The notes beneath the pieces were generated by a model. That model had not been told where the DNA came from and did not search any database. It was given only the letters and a program-made list of their open reading frames with translations. Both the position numbers and the translations under genes were made by a program. From an uncultured Rhodospirillaceae bacterium (GTDB lineage: Bacteria > Pseudomonadota > Alphaproteobacteria > UBA8366): 64,000 nt of DNA. Location of the stretch: assembly GCA_913043025.1 (NCBI GenBank), contig CAJWLM010000003.1, positions 1-64,000 on the forward strand, given 5' to 3'. This document shows, in pieces, positions 23,944-33,948 of this stretch (position 1 is its first letter; each line of letters starts with the position of its first letter).

Positions 23944-26346
23944 TTAAGACCTCAGCACAGCACCTGTTTGCTTGTTGACGAGTGAGATCATTTTATCTGC
24001 TATTGTATCGATCTCTTTGTCGGTGAATGTTTGTTGCTGAGGCTGCAACGTTACCTGCAACGCCACGGATTTTTTCATTTTCCCCAAGCCCTCCCCTTCG
24101 AATATGTCGAACACCTCAACTCCGGTAATAAGCTGCTTGTCTGCTCGCTGTGCTGCACGGGCTACGTCAGCTGCTGGGGTATCAATATCAACCACAAAAG
24201 CAAAATCACGGGTGACCGGCTGAAACGATGATAAGATTAACGGTGGCCGTTTCTTTGTCGATGCAGTCTTTGGCAGAGGAAGGGATTCAAGAAAGATTTC
24301 AAATCCTGCTGCCGTGCCTGAAAGATCCATCTCTCGCAATACACTGGGATGAATTTCACCAAATTGCGCCAAATTCGTCCGGCCGAGAGAAAGAGTCCCA
24401 GCCCGACCAGGGTGATACCATTTGGGCACCTCGGTTTTTGTCATAAGATTTTCTACAGGTACCCCACAGGCCTCTAAAGCCGCTAGTGCATCAGCCTTTG
24501 CATCAAAAGCATCCACGGGCCGGGACCTTTCACACCAGTGACGCCGAATAAAGTTTCCATGACGCAAACCACCAATTACCAGTTCCTGGCCATCAGGAGT
24601 ATCATCGTGAAAAGTAGGACCATGTTCGAAAAATGCGAGATCTGGAAACCCTCTATCTGAATTTCGCCTAGCCGCGCCGATCAGGTTTGCTAGCAAAGAC
24701 GGGCGCATTTCATCGAGATCGGAACTTATAGGGTTGTCTATCCGCAGGTTGGAGTGTCCCCCGCCAAATAGAGAGGCATGAGTGGATGATAAAAACGACC
24801 ACGTCACAACCTCCATCATTCCGCGGGCTGCAAGCGAGCGTTTTGCAGATGCGGAATGACGTTGGCGATGGGTAAGTATGGGGTGCGACAAGACTGTTTC
24901 ACGCTCCAACGGCACAGATGAAACTTTGTCATACCCGTAGATACGAAGAACTTCTTCGATTAAACAGTTTTCACCCTCTATATCTGGACGCCAGCTAGGT
25001 GGAGTGACCTCCAATGTTTTGCCTTTTCCTGACACAACAAACCCAAGCGACTCGAAAATTCTAGAAGTCTCTGATGCCGTGATTGAAATTCCTCCAAAAC
25101 TTTTCAGGCGACCAACTCGAAATGAAATGGCTGGCGGGCCGCTCGGGATAGTGCCGGCTATGGTCAACTCACTAGCCTCACCTCCGCATAAACTCAGAAT
25201 CATGCTACTAGCCGCCTCAGTCCCCCAAATAACCGACTGCGTATCAACACCTCGCTCAAAACGATATCGTGCGTCTGATTCGATTCCGAGTTTGCGCCCC
25301 GCAGTTGCCGTGCGAACTGGGTCGAATAGTGCAACTTCTAAAAAAACTTCGGTGGTGGATTCCGTGCACCCGGAGCTGAGCCCACCCATCAGTCCCCCAA
25401 TACTCTGCACACCTGATTCATCCGAAATTACTGTAATGCTATCGTCCAACTCATAAGCTTTTTCATCAAGCGCGGTAATTTTTTCACCCTTTTTGGCAAA
25501 CCGCATTGTGAGGTTACCCGTCAACTTCGCACTATCGAAAATATGCAGTGGGCGGCCAAGATCATATGAAAGGTAGTTACTTATATCGACTAAGCGGGAG
25601 ATTGGCCGGAGCCCTACAGCATTTAATCTATCCTGCAACCATTTCGGGCTAGGCCCGTTAACAACTCCCCTGAAACTACGGCCGACTACTATCGGACTTG
25701 CATTCCCATCACCCTCTGGGAAAATTCGCTGCCAATGAATCGGACAATCAAAACTCCCATTAATTTTTGCTTCACCATTCGACTTTAATACACCAAGACC
25801 GGCGGCGGCCAGATCTCGAGCTATGCCACGAACCCCGAGACAGTCGCCTCTGTTCGGTGTAATTGCTATTTCAATAATGGGATCGTCCAAGCCCGCGACC
25901 TCAGCAAACGGTACCCCAATCTCCGTATCATCAGGTAACTCTATAATGCCAGAGTGCTCTTCCGAGATTTCGAGCTCTTTTTCACTCAGAAGCATACCAT
26001 GCGATTCCACGCCGCGTATCTTTGCTCTTTTGAGCTTTATTCCAAGACCGGGAATATATGCACCTTCTTGCGCGAACACGCCCTTCATTCCAGCACGGGC
26101 ATTCGGCGCTCCACACACCACCTGAAAATCAGCATCAATTGTTGATACGGTACATATCTGAAGCCGATCAGCGTTTGGATGCGGCTTCGTTGAAACCACG
26201 TGCGCACTCCTGAATTCCGACAGGGCATCACCCCTATCGATAACGCTCTCCACCTCAAGACCAAGCATTGTGAGCCGCTCAGTAATCTCATCAAGGGAAG
26301 CTACCGTATCTAGGTGCTCCTTCAACCACGATAAAGTAAATTTCAT
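23944..26346 (-). CDS. pheT: Phenylalanyl-tRNA synthetase beta subunit
   Basis: The 800-residue product has the full bacterial PheT layout. An N-terminal EMAP/tRNA-binding domain (about 40-150, VVSTKPHPNADRLQICTV) comes first, then B3/B4 editing (about 210-390), B5 (about 400-475), the catalytic-like core, and a C-terminal FDX-ACB domain (from about 705, VTRDFAFVVD) that binds the tRNA anticodon. It works as an alpha2beta2 enzyme with PheS in the cytoplasm, charging tRNA-Phe and editing Tyr-tRNA-Phe. Its ATG overlaps the pheS stop (TGATG), so translation is coupled. Confidence 0.97.
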   Translation of the reverse strand: MKFTLSWLKEHLDTVASLDEITERLTMLGLEVESVIDRGDALSEFRSAHVVSTKPHPNADRLQICTVSTIDADFQVVCGAPNARAGMKGVFAQEGAYIPGLGIKLKRAKIRGVESHGMLLSEKELEISEEHSGIIELPDDTEIGVPFAEVAGLDDPIIEIAITPNRGDCLGVRGIARDLAAAGLGVLKSNGEAKINGSFDCPIHWQRIFPEGDGNASPIVVGRSFRGVVNGPSPKWLQDRLNAVGLRPISRLVDISNYLSYDLGRPLHIFDSAKLTGNLTMRFAKKGEKITALDEKAYELDDSITVISDESGVQSIGGLMGGLSSGCTESTTEVFLEVALFDPVRTATAGRKLGIESDARYRFERGVDTQSVIWGTEAASSMILSLCGGEASELTIAGTIPSGPPAISFRVGRLKSFGGISITASETSRIFESLGFVVSGKGKTLEVTPPSWRPDIEGENCLIEEVLRIYGYDKVSSVPLERETVLSHPILTHRQRHSASAKRSLAARGMMEVVTWSFLSSTHASLFGGGHSNLRIDNPISSDLDEMRPSLLANLIGAARRNSDRGFPDLAFFEHGPTFHDDTPDGQELVIGGLRHGNFIRRHWCERSRPVDAFDAKADALAALEACGVPVENLMTKTEVPKWYHPGRAGTLSLGRTNLAQFGEIHPSVLREMDLSGTAAGFEIFLESLPLPKTASTKKRPPLILSSFQPVTRDFAFVVDIDTPAADVARAAQRADKQLITGVEVFDIFEGEGLGKMKKSVALQVTLQPQQQTFTDKEIDTIADKMISLVNKQTGAVLRS

Positions 26347-27422
26347 CAGCTTAATCCACGCACAAGGCTTGGTGTCTCCAGAGGCATAAACCCATGATGC
26401 TTAAGCCACCGGAGATCAGCATCGAAGAAAGTGCGAAGGTCGGGAATTCCATATTTTAGCATGGCCATTCGTTCAACGCCTAAGCCAAAAGCAAACCCCT
26501 GATATTCATCTGGGTCAATACCGCATGCAGAAAGCACGTTGTTGTGCACCATTCCGCACCCTAGAATCTCCAGCCAATCCTCGCCCCCGCCAATTTGAAT
26601 TTCTCCTCCATCGCGGGAACAACCAATATCGGCCTCTGCCGACGGCTCAGTAAAAGGAAAAAAGCTTGGCCTAAACCGAAGGGGTAATTCTTCCACCTCA
26701 AAGAATGCCGCAAGAAAATTCAAGAGACACCCCTTTAAATGACCAAAATGAGTTTCTTTGTCTATTACCAATCCTTCTATCTGGTGAAACATAGGCGTGT
26801 GCGTCATGTCTGAGTCACAACGGTATGTTCGGCCAGGTGCTATTACGCGTAATGGCGGCTTAACCGCCTCCAGCGTTCGTATCTGTACGGGCGAGGTATG
26901 GGTGCGTAAAACCGGCCGACTGCCATCTTCTTTCTCTGGCAAATAAAATGTATCGTGCATCTGCCGTGCCGGGTGTTCAGGTGGGATATTGAGTGCAGTG
27001 AAGTTATGAAAATCATCCTCTATTTCTGGTCCCTCCGCTACCACGAAACCCATCTCGCCTAATATTGCTACAGCTTCGTCAATTGTTTGCGTGATGGGGT
27101 GTAAGCGGCCTAGTTCAGTTGGACGAACTGGAAGCGACACATCTATTGACTCGTCTGACAGCTTGGCATCCAGTTGAGCAGATTCTAATAAAATCCTCTT
27201 AGCGTTTATTGCTTCAGCGATAGAGCTTTTAACCAGGTTCAAATGTTGGCCAAAGGTCTTGCGATCACTGGGGGGCAGGCTCCCCAAACCCTGCATGCGC
27301 TGCGAGATAGTACCCTTCTTGCCAAGGGCTCCAACACGAACGGTTTCCAGAGCCGCTAAATCCGAGGCTACGTCTATGCTTGCCAGCAATTCATCGCGAA
27401 GTTGGTCTAAATCATTGGTCAT
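26346..27422 (-). CDS. pheS: Phenylalanyl-tRNA synthetase alpha subunit
   Basis: The 358-residue product has an N-terminal coiled coil (about 1-90) and a class II catalytic core. Motif 2 is seen in [23 protein letters not shown], quoted here in part as [17 protein letters not shown], and motif 3 as [12 protein letters not shown]. It catalyses phenylalanine activation. GAAGGA precedes the ATG. It follows rplT by 49 bases and overlaps pheT by one base; the order rpmI-rplT-pheS-pheT is common. Confidence 0.97.
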   Translation of the reverse strand: MTNDLDQLRDELLASIDVASDLAALETVRVGALGKKGTISQRMQGLGSLPPSDRKTFGQHLNLVKSSIAEAINAKRILLESAQLDAKLSDESIDVSLPVRPTELGRLHPITQTIDEAVAILGEMGFVVAEGPEIEDDFHNFTALNIPPEHPARQMHDTFYLPEKEDGSRPVLRTHTSPVQIRTLEAVKPPLRVIAPGRTYRCDSDMTHTPMFHQIEGLVIDKETHFGHLKGCLLNFLAAFFEVEELPLRFRPSFFPFTEPSAEADIGCSRDGGEIQIGGGEDWLEILGCGMVHNNVLSACGIDPDEYQGFAFGLGVERMAMLKYGIPDLRTFFDADLRWLKHHGFMPLETPSLVRGLS

Positions 27423-27471
27423 CGAAATCCTTCACGGCCTGATTGGCCGGCGATCACGAGGAATCTGCCGC

Positions 27472-27828
27472 TTAAAGTAATGCAGCCTGGGCCTGTTCAG
27501 CCAACGCTTTGAAAGTAAGCGGCTCACGAACCGCCAAGTCAGCAAGTACTTTTCTGTCGATCTCAATTCCAGCTTTTTTTATTCCGTTTACAAACTGTGA
27601 GTACGTCATACCGTGTTCACGCGATGCAGCGTTGATGCGCTGAATCCAGAGACCTCGAAATATGCGCTTCTTCCGACGACGGTCGCGGTAGGCGTACTGA
27701 AGATTTTTATCAACTCTTTGCTTTGCCGCGCGAAATGTATTTTTTTGCCGCCCGCGAGCACCTTTCGCACGATCAACAACCTTTTTGTGCCGGGCATGCT
27801 TTGTCACACCGCGTTTTACACGTGCCAT
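27472..27828 (-). CDS. rplT: 50S ribosomal protein L20
   Basis: The 118-residue product starts [17 protein letters not shown] and is highly basic, with the typical L20 N-terminal extension and C-terminal globular half. L20 is needed early in 50S assembly and in several bacteria represses its own operon by binding the mRNA leader. It lies 25 bases downstream of rpmI. Confidence 0.98.
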   Translation of the reverse strand: MARVKRGVTKHARHKKVVDRAKGARGRQKNTFRAAKQRVDKNLQYAYRDRRRKKRIFRGLWIQRINAASREHGMTYSQFVNGIKKAGIEIDRKVLADLAVREPLTFKALAEQAQAALL

Positions 27829-27853
27829 TTTAGATGTTTCCTTCTATCTCAGA

Positions 27854-28054
27854 CTAACCAATACGCAAAAAATTGCGTTTTACAATGCGGGAATCCGCCT
27901 TGCTCATAATCTGCGTGCCTCGATTAGTACGCTTCATCTTCTGTGACCGACGACGCAGCATGTGCCTAAGTTTTGCGCTATTAAAACGCACCTGCCCCGT
28001 TGCAGTCAGACGGAAACGCTTTTTTGCGCTCGATTTGTTCTTCAACTTGGGCAT
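27854..28054 (-). CDS. rpmI: 50S ribosomal protein L35
   Basis: The 66-residue product begins MPKLKNKSSAKKRFRLTATG, the conserved L35 start, and keeps the basic middle RRRSQKMKR. AGGAG precedes the ATG. Because the usual upstream partner infC is cut off by an opposite-strand gene, rpmI must have its own promoter in the 28055-28201 gap shared with the enoyl-CoA hydratase gene. Confidence 0.97.
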   Translation of the reverse strand: MPKLKNKSSAKKRFRLTATGQVRFNSAKLRHMLRRRSQKMKRTNRGTQIMSKADSRIVKRNFLRIG

Positions 28055-28093
28055 TTATTTCTCCTAGCGGCTAGAGTGGTTTTTATAGAACGG

Positions 28094-28116
28094 ACAGGCA
28101 TACCCAGAAAGCCTGT
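28094..28116 (-). promoter_or_regulatory. Stem-loop in the rpmI leader
   Basis: ACAGGC and GCCTGT form a perfect 6-base stem with an 11-base loop about 40 bases before rpmI. It lies where an L20-type leader control element could be, but no T-run follows and the match to known L20 sites was not tested. Confidence 0.3.
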
Positions 28117-28201
28117 TATCGTTTTACTGTAAAGCTTTTATACAAGAAGCGGCCTTATAACGCCCGAATTGAAAACGTGCAAGCAGAATGGGAGTTACAA
28201 A

Positions 28202-28981
28202 ATGTATGGACGTAAACTGGTAACTACAAATTTTCAATATTCTGACACGGGACAGATCGCTTTGGTAGCCTTTGATAATGCAGCTCGGGCAAATTGCCTT
28301 TCCTGTGATGTGATAAATGAAATTAGATATGCTTTTGATACACTTAGTAAGAATAGAAGTCTTCGGGTTGCTGTCTTGGCAAGTGCCGGAAATGGGGCCT
28401 TTTGTGCCGGTGCCGACCTCAAGGAGCTCAGTGGTTTTGACCCGAACAAAGCACGGGCGTACATATGTGATCTTCATGCAACAATCCGTGCCATACGCAC
28501 TTTACAAGTTCCCGTTATAGCTCGAATCCAAGGCGCGTGCGTGGGGGCTGGACTAGAACTTGCAGCAGGATGCGATCTCCGCATTTGTGCCGACCACGCA
28601 AAATTCTCTATGCCAGAAGTAGAGTTGGATATTCCATCAGTAATTGAGGCAGCCTTGTTACCGCGACTGATTGGCTGGGGCCGAACATCTTGGCTTCTTT
28701 ATCGCGGTGATGCGATAGATGCACGCACTGCTGAAGATTGGGGCCTCATTGAGAAGGCAGTGCCCTCCCAAATACTTGACGGTGCCATCGAAGAATGTTC
28801 AAAAAAACTCGCCTCCAACGGTGCTACCGGTATGCGTTTACAAAAGAAACTCATGCAAAAATGGGAAAATAGTTTTCTTGAACAAGCCATAGAGGCTGGC
28901 ATAGATGCATTTGCCGAGTCCTACTCGGCTGGTGACGCAAATAAGAGAATTCAAGAAGCCATAAGCAAACCAAAGCGTTAA
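28202..28981 (+). CDS. Enoyl-CoA hydratase/isomerase family protein
   Basis: The 259-residue product is a crotonase-fold protein. It has AGNGAFCAGADLKEL (about 65-79), the first oxyanion-hole segment, and GACVGAGLELAAGCDLRI (about 108-125), the second. The usual catalytic Glu positions appear as Glu in GAGLELAAG and in the later MPEVELD region. I chose ATG 28202 with GGGAG about 7 bases upstream over the TTG at 28169. Such proteins hydrate enoyl-CoAs or isomerise or cleave acyl-CoAs. It lies opposite in strand between rpmI and infC, an unusual insertion into a conserved translation block; convergent infC ends 100 bases away. Confidence 0.88.
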   Translation: MYGRKLVTTNFQYSDTGQIALVAFDNAARANCLSCDVINEIRYAFDTLSKNRSLRVAVLASAGNGAFCAGADLKELSGFDPNKARAYICDLHATIRAIRTLQVPVIARIQGACVGAGLELAAGCDLRICADHAKFSMPEVELDIPSVIEAALLPRLIGWGRTSWLLYRGDAIDARTAEDWGLIEKAVPSQILDGAIEECSKKLASNGATGMRLQKKLMQKWENSFLEQAIEAGIDAFAESYSAGDANKRIQEAISKPKR

Positions 28982-29081
28982 GGGCAAGAAGAACGTACAA
29001 TTTTGTATATGCTATAACTCAGCAATTTGCTTCAAAACAGAACTTCGGCTTTCCCTCAGCTTAAACTGCCATTACCAAAAT

Positions 29082-29618
29082 TTATCGCGGAACTAGAATC
29101 ATCGTCATCTGGCGCCCTTCAAGTTGAGGCATCTGCTCGACTTTTGCTGCCTCATCCATCTCATCTCGCACTCGCTTTAAGACATTCATCCCTAAATGCT
29201 GATGCACCATTTCGCGCCCGCGGAACCGTAGAGTTACCTTAACTTTATCACCCTCATCAAGGAAACGTCTCATTGCACGCATCTTCACGTCATAATCGTG
29301 CTGCTCAATGTTGGGACGGAACTTTATTTCTTTCAGTTCGATTATCTTCTGCTTTTTTCGAGCCTCACTCTTTTTCTTTTGTGCTTCGTATTTGTATTTA
29401 CCCAAATCAAGAATCTTGCATACAGGTGGCGATACATTTGGAGAAACTTCCACGAGGTCTAGTCCCGAGTCTACGGCCATCGAGATGGCTTCACTAATAC
29501 CAACTACACCTACCTGCCCCCCTTCCGCATCAATCAGTCGAACTTCTGCGGCATCGATTTGTTCATTAGCCTTTGGTCCTTCCTTGACCGGCGGGCTCAT
29601 CATTGGTCGTCTTGCTAT
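29082..29618 (-). CDS. infC: Translation initiation factor IF-3 (probable ATA start)
   Basis: The product is 178 residues from ATA at 29618, or 173 from the first in-frame ATG at 29603. The N-domain (about 15-85, [18 protein letters not shown]) and C-domain (about 95-178, [29 protein letters not shown]) are intact. A GAGGAGG site lies 8 bases before ATA, but about 23 bases before the ATG. The extra residues ARRP agree with N-termini I recall from alphaproteobacterial IF-3. infC of E. coli starts with AUU, and rare starts let IF-3 repress its own translation. It is downstream of thrS as usual, while rpmI-rplT is separated by an antisense gene. Confidence 0.95.
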   Translation of the reverse strand: MARRPMMSPPVKEGPKANEQIDAAEVRLIDAEGGQVGVVGISEAISMAVDSGLDLVEVSPNVSPPVCKILDLGKYKYEAQKKKSEARKKQKIIELKEIKFRPNIEQHDYDVKMRAMRRFLDEGDKVKVTLRFRGREMVHQHLGMNVLKRVRDEMDEAAKVEQMPQLEGRQMTMILVPR

Positions 29619-29626
29619 AGAACTAT

Positions 29627-29633
29627 CCTCCTC
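29627..29633 (-). promoter_or_regulatory. Ribosome binding site deciding the ATA start of infC
   Basis: GAGGAGG on the minus strand ends 8 bases before ATA at 29616-29618. It is too far from the ATG at 29603 to serve it, so it supports a non-AUG, autoregulated start. Confidence 0.65.
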
Positions 29634-29720
29634 AATCGTTGATCAGGCTGTACTTTTCTCATGTATGTACCTTGCATCCGTTTTCGCTACCAGCGCCTTT
29701 AAAGGTAACGTCCAAATGGT

Positions 29721-31649
29721 TTATTTAGCATCCGGAGGTAAGGCTTCTTTTGTAAGTCTAGTTATCGCGTCAGTAAGCGCAAGAACTTCTTGCTGTTTTC
29801 CACCTAGACGTCGAATTGCAACCGTGCCCTCATCAGCCTCTCTTTTGCCTATCACGTACAATATAGGCACTTTCGCATGCGAATGTTCTCGGACCTTATA
29901 ATTAATCTTCTCGTTTCGAGTATCAGCCTCGGCACGAAGTCCATTCGCCTCACACATTTCTAAAACCTTAGCTGCATAGTCGTCTGCATCACTCGTTATA
30001 GTGGTTATGACAACTTGCACCGGGGCGAGCCACAGGGGCAGGTTTCCCGAATAATGCTCCAATAATATACCAGTGAAACGCTCAAGAGAACCAAACAAAG
30101 CCCTATGTAGCATCACGGGAGTATGTTTTTCACCATCAGCCCCGACATAGGTTGCCCCAAGCCGACCTGGAAGATTAAGATCAACTTGCAACGTGCCGCA
30201 CTGCCAATCACGACCGATAGCATCACGCAAAACAAACTCGAGCTTGGGCCCGTAGAATGCTCCTTCTCCTGGATTAGTTACACAAACTAGGCCCGTCGCT
30301 TCAACCGCTGCTTTCAAAGCTGCTTCAGATTTATCCCAAATTGCATCAGATCCAATACGAGTTGCTGGCCTATCTGAAAACTTGATGCGTACATCTGTAA
30401 AACCAAAATCTCGATAAATTTCTAAAATAAGTTGACATACCGTGCAGCACTCTTGAGTGATTTGCTCCTCCGTGCAAAATATATGTGCGTCGTCTTGAGT
30501 AAAAGCACGCACGCGCATTAGGCCGTGAAGGGCACCAGATGGTTCAAAGCGGTGTACCTTGCCAAATTCGGCAATGCGTTGGGGTAAGTCTCGGTAGCTT
30601 TTTATACCCTGCTTATAAACCTGAACGCCACCTGGGCAATTCATAGGTTTTAAGGCAAAAATACGGTCCTCTCGTGCTTCAGTCGTAAACATATTTTCAC
30701 CGAATTTCTCCCAATGGCCGGATTGTTCCCAAAGACTTCGCTCCATGATATCTGGGGTGTTGATTTCTAAATACCCTGCTCGGCTTTGACGTTTTCGCAT
30801 ATAATCGATAAGAGCCTGAAACAGCGACCAGCCCTTTGCATGCCAAAAAATAGATCCCGGAGCCTGCTCCTGCAAATGAAATAAATCCATCGCACGCCCT
30901 AGCTTACGATGGTCTCGCTTTTCAGCTTCTTCGAGCCGAACAAGGTGGGCCTTCAGCTCTTTTTCACTGCGCCAGCACGTACCGTATATACGCTGGAGTT
31001 GTTCATTACTTGAGTCACCACGCCAATATGCGCCAGCAAGTTTGGTCAACTTGAAAGCCTTACCAATTTTACCTGTTGACTGGGAATGGGGTCCACGACA
31101 AAGATCTAACCAATCCCCTTGCCGGTAGATGGTGATCTCCTCATCAAATGGAAGATCCTCTATTATTTTTACCTTATAATCTTCACGCTTTTCTTTGAAA
31201 AATTTAATAGCCCTTTCCCGATCCCAGACCTCTCTCGTAAAAACTTCATCGCGTGCAATAATTTCAGACATGCGTTTTTCAATTTCTAAAAGGTCCTCCA
31301 GAGTGAAGGGTGTCTCACGAGCAAAGTCATAATAAAACCCATTTTCAATGGGCGGGCCTATCGTGACCTGCACATCAGGCCATATCTCCTGCACTGCCTC
31401 AGCCAAAACATGGGCACAATCATGACGAAGCAATGCTAACGCCTCATCGGAATCTCTAGTGATGATGGAAACAGTTGAATCTTGCTCGATCCGTCGGGTT
31501 AGATCCCACTCAACGCCATTCACAACTACTGCAAGGGCCGATTTAGCCAACCCGGGGCCAATTGATGATGCCACCTCAGCCCCAGTAGTTGGACCTTCAA
31601 AAACTTTCTTGCTACCATCCGGCAACGTAATATTAACAATTCTACCCAT
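29721..31649 (-). CDS. thrS: Threonyl-tRNA synthetase
   Basis: The 642-residue product has the normal bacterial layout. A TGS domain (about 1-62, [13 protein letters not shown]) is followed by an N2 editing domain with the HxxxH motif (HDCAH, near 75-79) and later a Cys-containing site. The class II core carries motifs 2 and 3 ([17 protein letters not shown]) with zinc ligands Cys, His, His, and a C-terminal anticodon domain starts at about 540. It charges tRNA-Thr and hydrolyses Ser-tRNA-Thr. It is the first gene of the thrS-infC transcript. No T-box or riboswitch leader was recognised. Confidence 0.98.
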   Translation of the reverse strand: MGRIVNITLPDGSKKVFEGPTTGAEVASSIGPGLAKSALAVVVNGVEWDLTRRIEQDSTVSIITRDSDEALALLRHDCAHVLAEAVQEIWPDVQVTIGPPIENGFYYDFARETPFTLEDLLEIEKRMSEIIARDEVFTREVWDRERAIKFFKEKREDYKVKIIEDLPFDEEITIYRQGDWLDLCRGPHSQSTGKIGKAFKLTKLAGAYWRGDSSNEQLQRIYGTCWRSEKELKAHLVRLEEAEKRDHRKLGRAMDLFHLQEQAPGSIFWHAKGWSLFQALIDYMRKRQSRAGYLEINTPDIMERSLWEQSGHWEKFGENMFTTEAREDRIFALKPMNCPGGVQVYKQGIKSYRDLPQRIAEFGKVHRFEPSGALHGLMRVRAFTQDDAHIFCTEEQITQECCTVCQLILEIYRDFGFTDVRIKFSDRPATRIGSDAIWDKSEAALKAAVEATGLVCVTNPGEGAFYGPKLEFVLRDAIGRDWQCGTLQVDLNLPGRLGATYVGADGEKHTPVMLHRALFGSLERFTGILLEHYSGNLPLWLAPVQVVITTITSDADDYAAKVLEMCEANGLRAEADTRNEKINYKVREHSHAKVPILYVIGKREADEGTVAIRRLGGKQQEVLALTDAITRLTKEALPPDAK

Positions 31650-31711
31650 AACACTCGTCTTCTAGTTCAGAATTGATGCTGAGAGTCTTTTCGCCGTTTT
31701 GCTCAGCGAGG

Positions 31712-32653
31712 TCAACGCCCTTGCACATTTTTCAGCGCGCAGACTACATCGTTACTATCTAAATCAACCAGCGAGTCCCTTCTAATAATATTTACCGCCT
31801 CTCCGCGTTGACCGCATAAAACGGGATCCGAATAAGCAGAATATAGGACTACGGATGGACATCCGACTGCAGTAGTAATGTGCATGAGCCCAGTGTCATT
31901 TCCTACTGCAGCCGCCGCGCGTCGGGCTAGCCCAGCCACCTCAAAAAGGTTAGTCTTAGCACAAAGATTACGCGCTTGACTGCAGCCAAGATGAATAGAT
32001 TCCAGAACATCTTTTTCATCCTCCCCTCCCAACAAGACCGGCAGCAGACCGCTAAGGAGCAAGTTATTAGCAAGGTCGATGTATTTATCGACCGGCCAAC
32101 GCTTCTTCAGTCGGCGAGCTGAACCACCGGGAACGATCAGAACAAAATTTTCATCAAGTGAAAAATGATCAACATCTGCATCGAACCAATCGAGATTAGG
32201 TGCCGGCACATTTGAAATACCTGCCATATGCAGTTGCTCTCCTTGACGCTCGATTGTGTGCATAAGATCACGGCTGGGGTTATCGTGAGGATGAGAACAA
32301 CCTTTAGCAATACCCGACCATTCTGGATTAAATCCCTGGAACATCATCAAAAAAGCACTGCTACGCCTAGAAGTTTGCAAGTCATAGACTCGCGTAAACC
32401 TGCTTCTGTTGAGGAAACCCTTGAGTCTCGATCTTTCGCCAAAATGCCACCAAGCAGACGGGACATCAGTAAAGATTTTATCAAAAAAATCACTGCCAGC
32501 GGCGACATCTGAGAACTTCGAAGTTGTCAAAAGAGTAATGTGAGCGGACTGGTGATGCTGGCGTATTGCTTGGAAAGGTCCCAGGGCCTGAACAAAATCG
32601 CCAAGCGCACCAAGCTTGATTACCAATATGTGCTCTCGGTTGTCGCAAATCAC
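31712..32653 (-). CDS. Glycosyltransferase family 9 (heptosyltransferase-like)
   Basis: The 313-residue product has the GT9 pattern. The N-terminal LVIKLGALGDFVQALG loop, where Asp is the catalytic base of heptosyltransferases, is present. The C-terminal nucleotide-sugar site VVPGGSARRLKKRWP and GNDTGLMHITTAVGCPSVVLY are also clear. It probably adds heptose or another sugar to lipid A core at the inner face of the inner membrane. The start is GTG. It is followed upstream by a GT4 gene 76 bases away, so the pair likely works on LPS or another surface glycan. Confidence 0.85.
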   Translation of the reverse strand: MICDNREHILVIKLGALGDFVQALGPFQAIRQHHQSAHITLLTTSKFSDVAAGSDFFDKIFTDVPSAWWHFGERSRLKGFLNRSRFTRVYDLQTSRRSSAFLMMFQGFNPEWSGIAKGCSHPHDNPSRDLMHTIERQGEQLHMAGISNVPAPNLDWFDADVDHFSLDENFVLIVPGGSARRLKKRWPVDKYIDLANNLLLSGLLPVLLGGEDEKDVLESIHLGCSQARNLCAKTNLFEVAGLARRAAAAVGNDTGLMHITTAVGCPSVVLYSAYSDPVLCGQRGEAVNIIRRDSLVDLDSNDVVCALKNVQGR

Positions 32654-32729
32654 GGCATTCTCGCTTTACGATGGACTTTCTCGAAATTGTTGAAACTAGT
32701 CCTTTTTACAAAATTATAAATTCGCGATG

Positions 32730-33890
32730 TCAATCGAGAACCTCTCGATAAACATCGATTGTTTTTGCACACATTTGAGTACAGGAGAAATTGGCCTGCA
32801 CATTGGAAATCGCACGCAAGGCTAGTTCCTCCCGGAATGACGTATTAAGTGACAGTACATGCTTCAGCATGCTAGCCAGCGCATCAGGCTTGTTTGGAGG
32901 CACCAACCACCCAGTTTCGTTGGGCAAAATAAGTTCCCGACTGGCGCCATGGTCAGCTCCAATAACAGGTTTACCAAGGGCCTGACCCTCCGCCATCACG
33001 CGCCCAAATGCTTCCGGATCCGTTGATGCCGAGATAACAACATCGGCCAACATGTATGCAGCAGGCATATCATCACAGTGGCCAACAAAATGTACCTTGC
33101 TGCCAAGCCGAAGCTTTTTAACAAGCGACACCAGTTCCTGACGGTAACCAGAACGGCCCTGGTCGTCCCCAACCAAAAGACACCTAAAATCCCTTTCTCC
33201 AAGCTCGGCCAGCGCCCTGATAAGCACGGACTGCCCTTTCCATCTGGTAAGTCGACCTGGAAGAATGATTACCGGAACGCCGTCTGAAAGGCGCCACTTT
33301 TCAGCCAATTGTACAATACGACCAGCCGGGACTGCTGAAGGGTTGTAAGTATCGACATCAACTCCTCTATAAATAAGTCTGATCTTCTCTGGTTTGGCCT
33401 GATACTCATTCTCCATATGGTCGGCGATAAACCTTGAGATCGCAATGGTTAGCTTGCCTCGTGTCATGATTGAATTGTAGTGTCGCTTCAGAGCTGATGT
33501 AATATTATATGTCCCGTGAAAGGTTGTCATAAAGTGGGCTTTTGTAGCATCGCATGCTTTATAACAACTCCAAGCCGGCGCGCGACTTCTAGCGTGCACA
33601 ATATCCACGTTGAAATCTCTGATGACAGTTATCAATCTATTGACGTTCATATGCATACGTACAGGATTCTTAGTATTCACCGGCATTGTGATGTGATGCA
33701 CCCCAGCGCGGTCTAAATCGCGCACCATTTTGCCGCCGCTGGATGCCACAATCGCAATACCGCCTGATTCTGTGATTGCCTTCGCAACATCGATACAGCC
33801 TTTTTCCGCTCCCCCAGTTTCCAAAGAAGGTAACACCTGCAAAATAACAGGCCGGGACTTAATGGAAGGCTTTTCTTCAAATTCTGTCAT
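32730..33890 (-). CDS. Glycosyltransferase family 4 protein
   Basis: The 386-residue product is a GT-B retaining glycosyltransferase. It has the N-terminal LPSLETGGAEKGCIDVA acceptor loop, the middle VIILPGRLTRWKGQSVLI hinge, and the EX7E-type motif EAFGRVMAEGQALGKPVIG near the C-terminus that binds the nucleotide sugar. It has no membrane segments, so it is peripheral and cytoplasmic. It lies directly upstream of the GT9 gene. Donor and acceptor are unknown; LPS core or capsule assembly is most likely. Confidence 0.87.
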   Translation of the reverse strand: MTEFEEKPSIKSRPVILQVLPSLETGGAEKGCIDVAKAITESGGIAIVASSGGKMVRDLDRAGVHHITMPVNTKNPVRMHMNVNRLITVIRDFNVDIVHARSRAPAWSCYKACDATKAHFMTTFHGTYNITSALKRHYNSIMTRGKLTIAISRFIADHMENEYQAKPEKIRLIYRGVDVDTYNPSAVPAGRIVQLAEKWRLSDGVPVIILPGRLTRWKGQSVLIRALAELGERDFRCLLVGDDQGRSGYRQELVSLVKKLRLGSKVHFVGHCDDMPAAYMLADVVISASTDPEAFGRVMAEGQALGKPVIGADHGASRELILPNETGWLVPPNKPDALASMLKHVLSLNTSFREELALRAISNVQANFSCTQMCAKTIDVYREVLD

Positions 33891-33948
33891 ATTAAAAGGG
33901 GACGCTCTATAATTCTAATAAAGTTTAAACTTGGGAAGGATATCCCAC

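Noticed and set aside
29308-29901. 197-codon open frame on the plus strand across infC and thrS
   Set aside because: It is antisense to two essential genes with clear family matches; its Ser/Thr-rich composition is that of a shadow frame.
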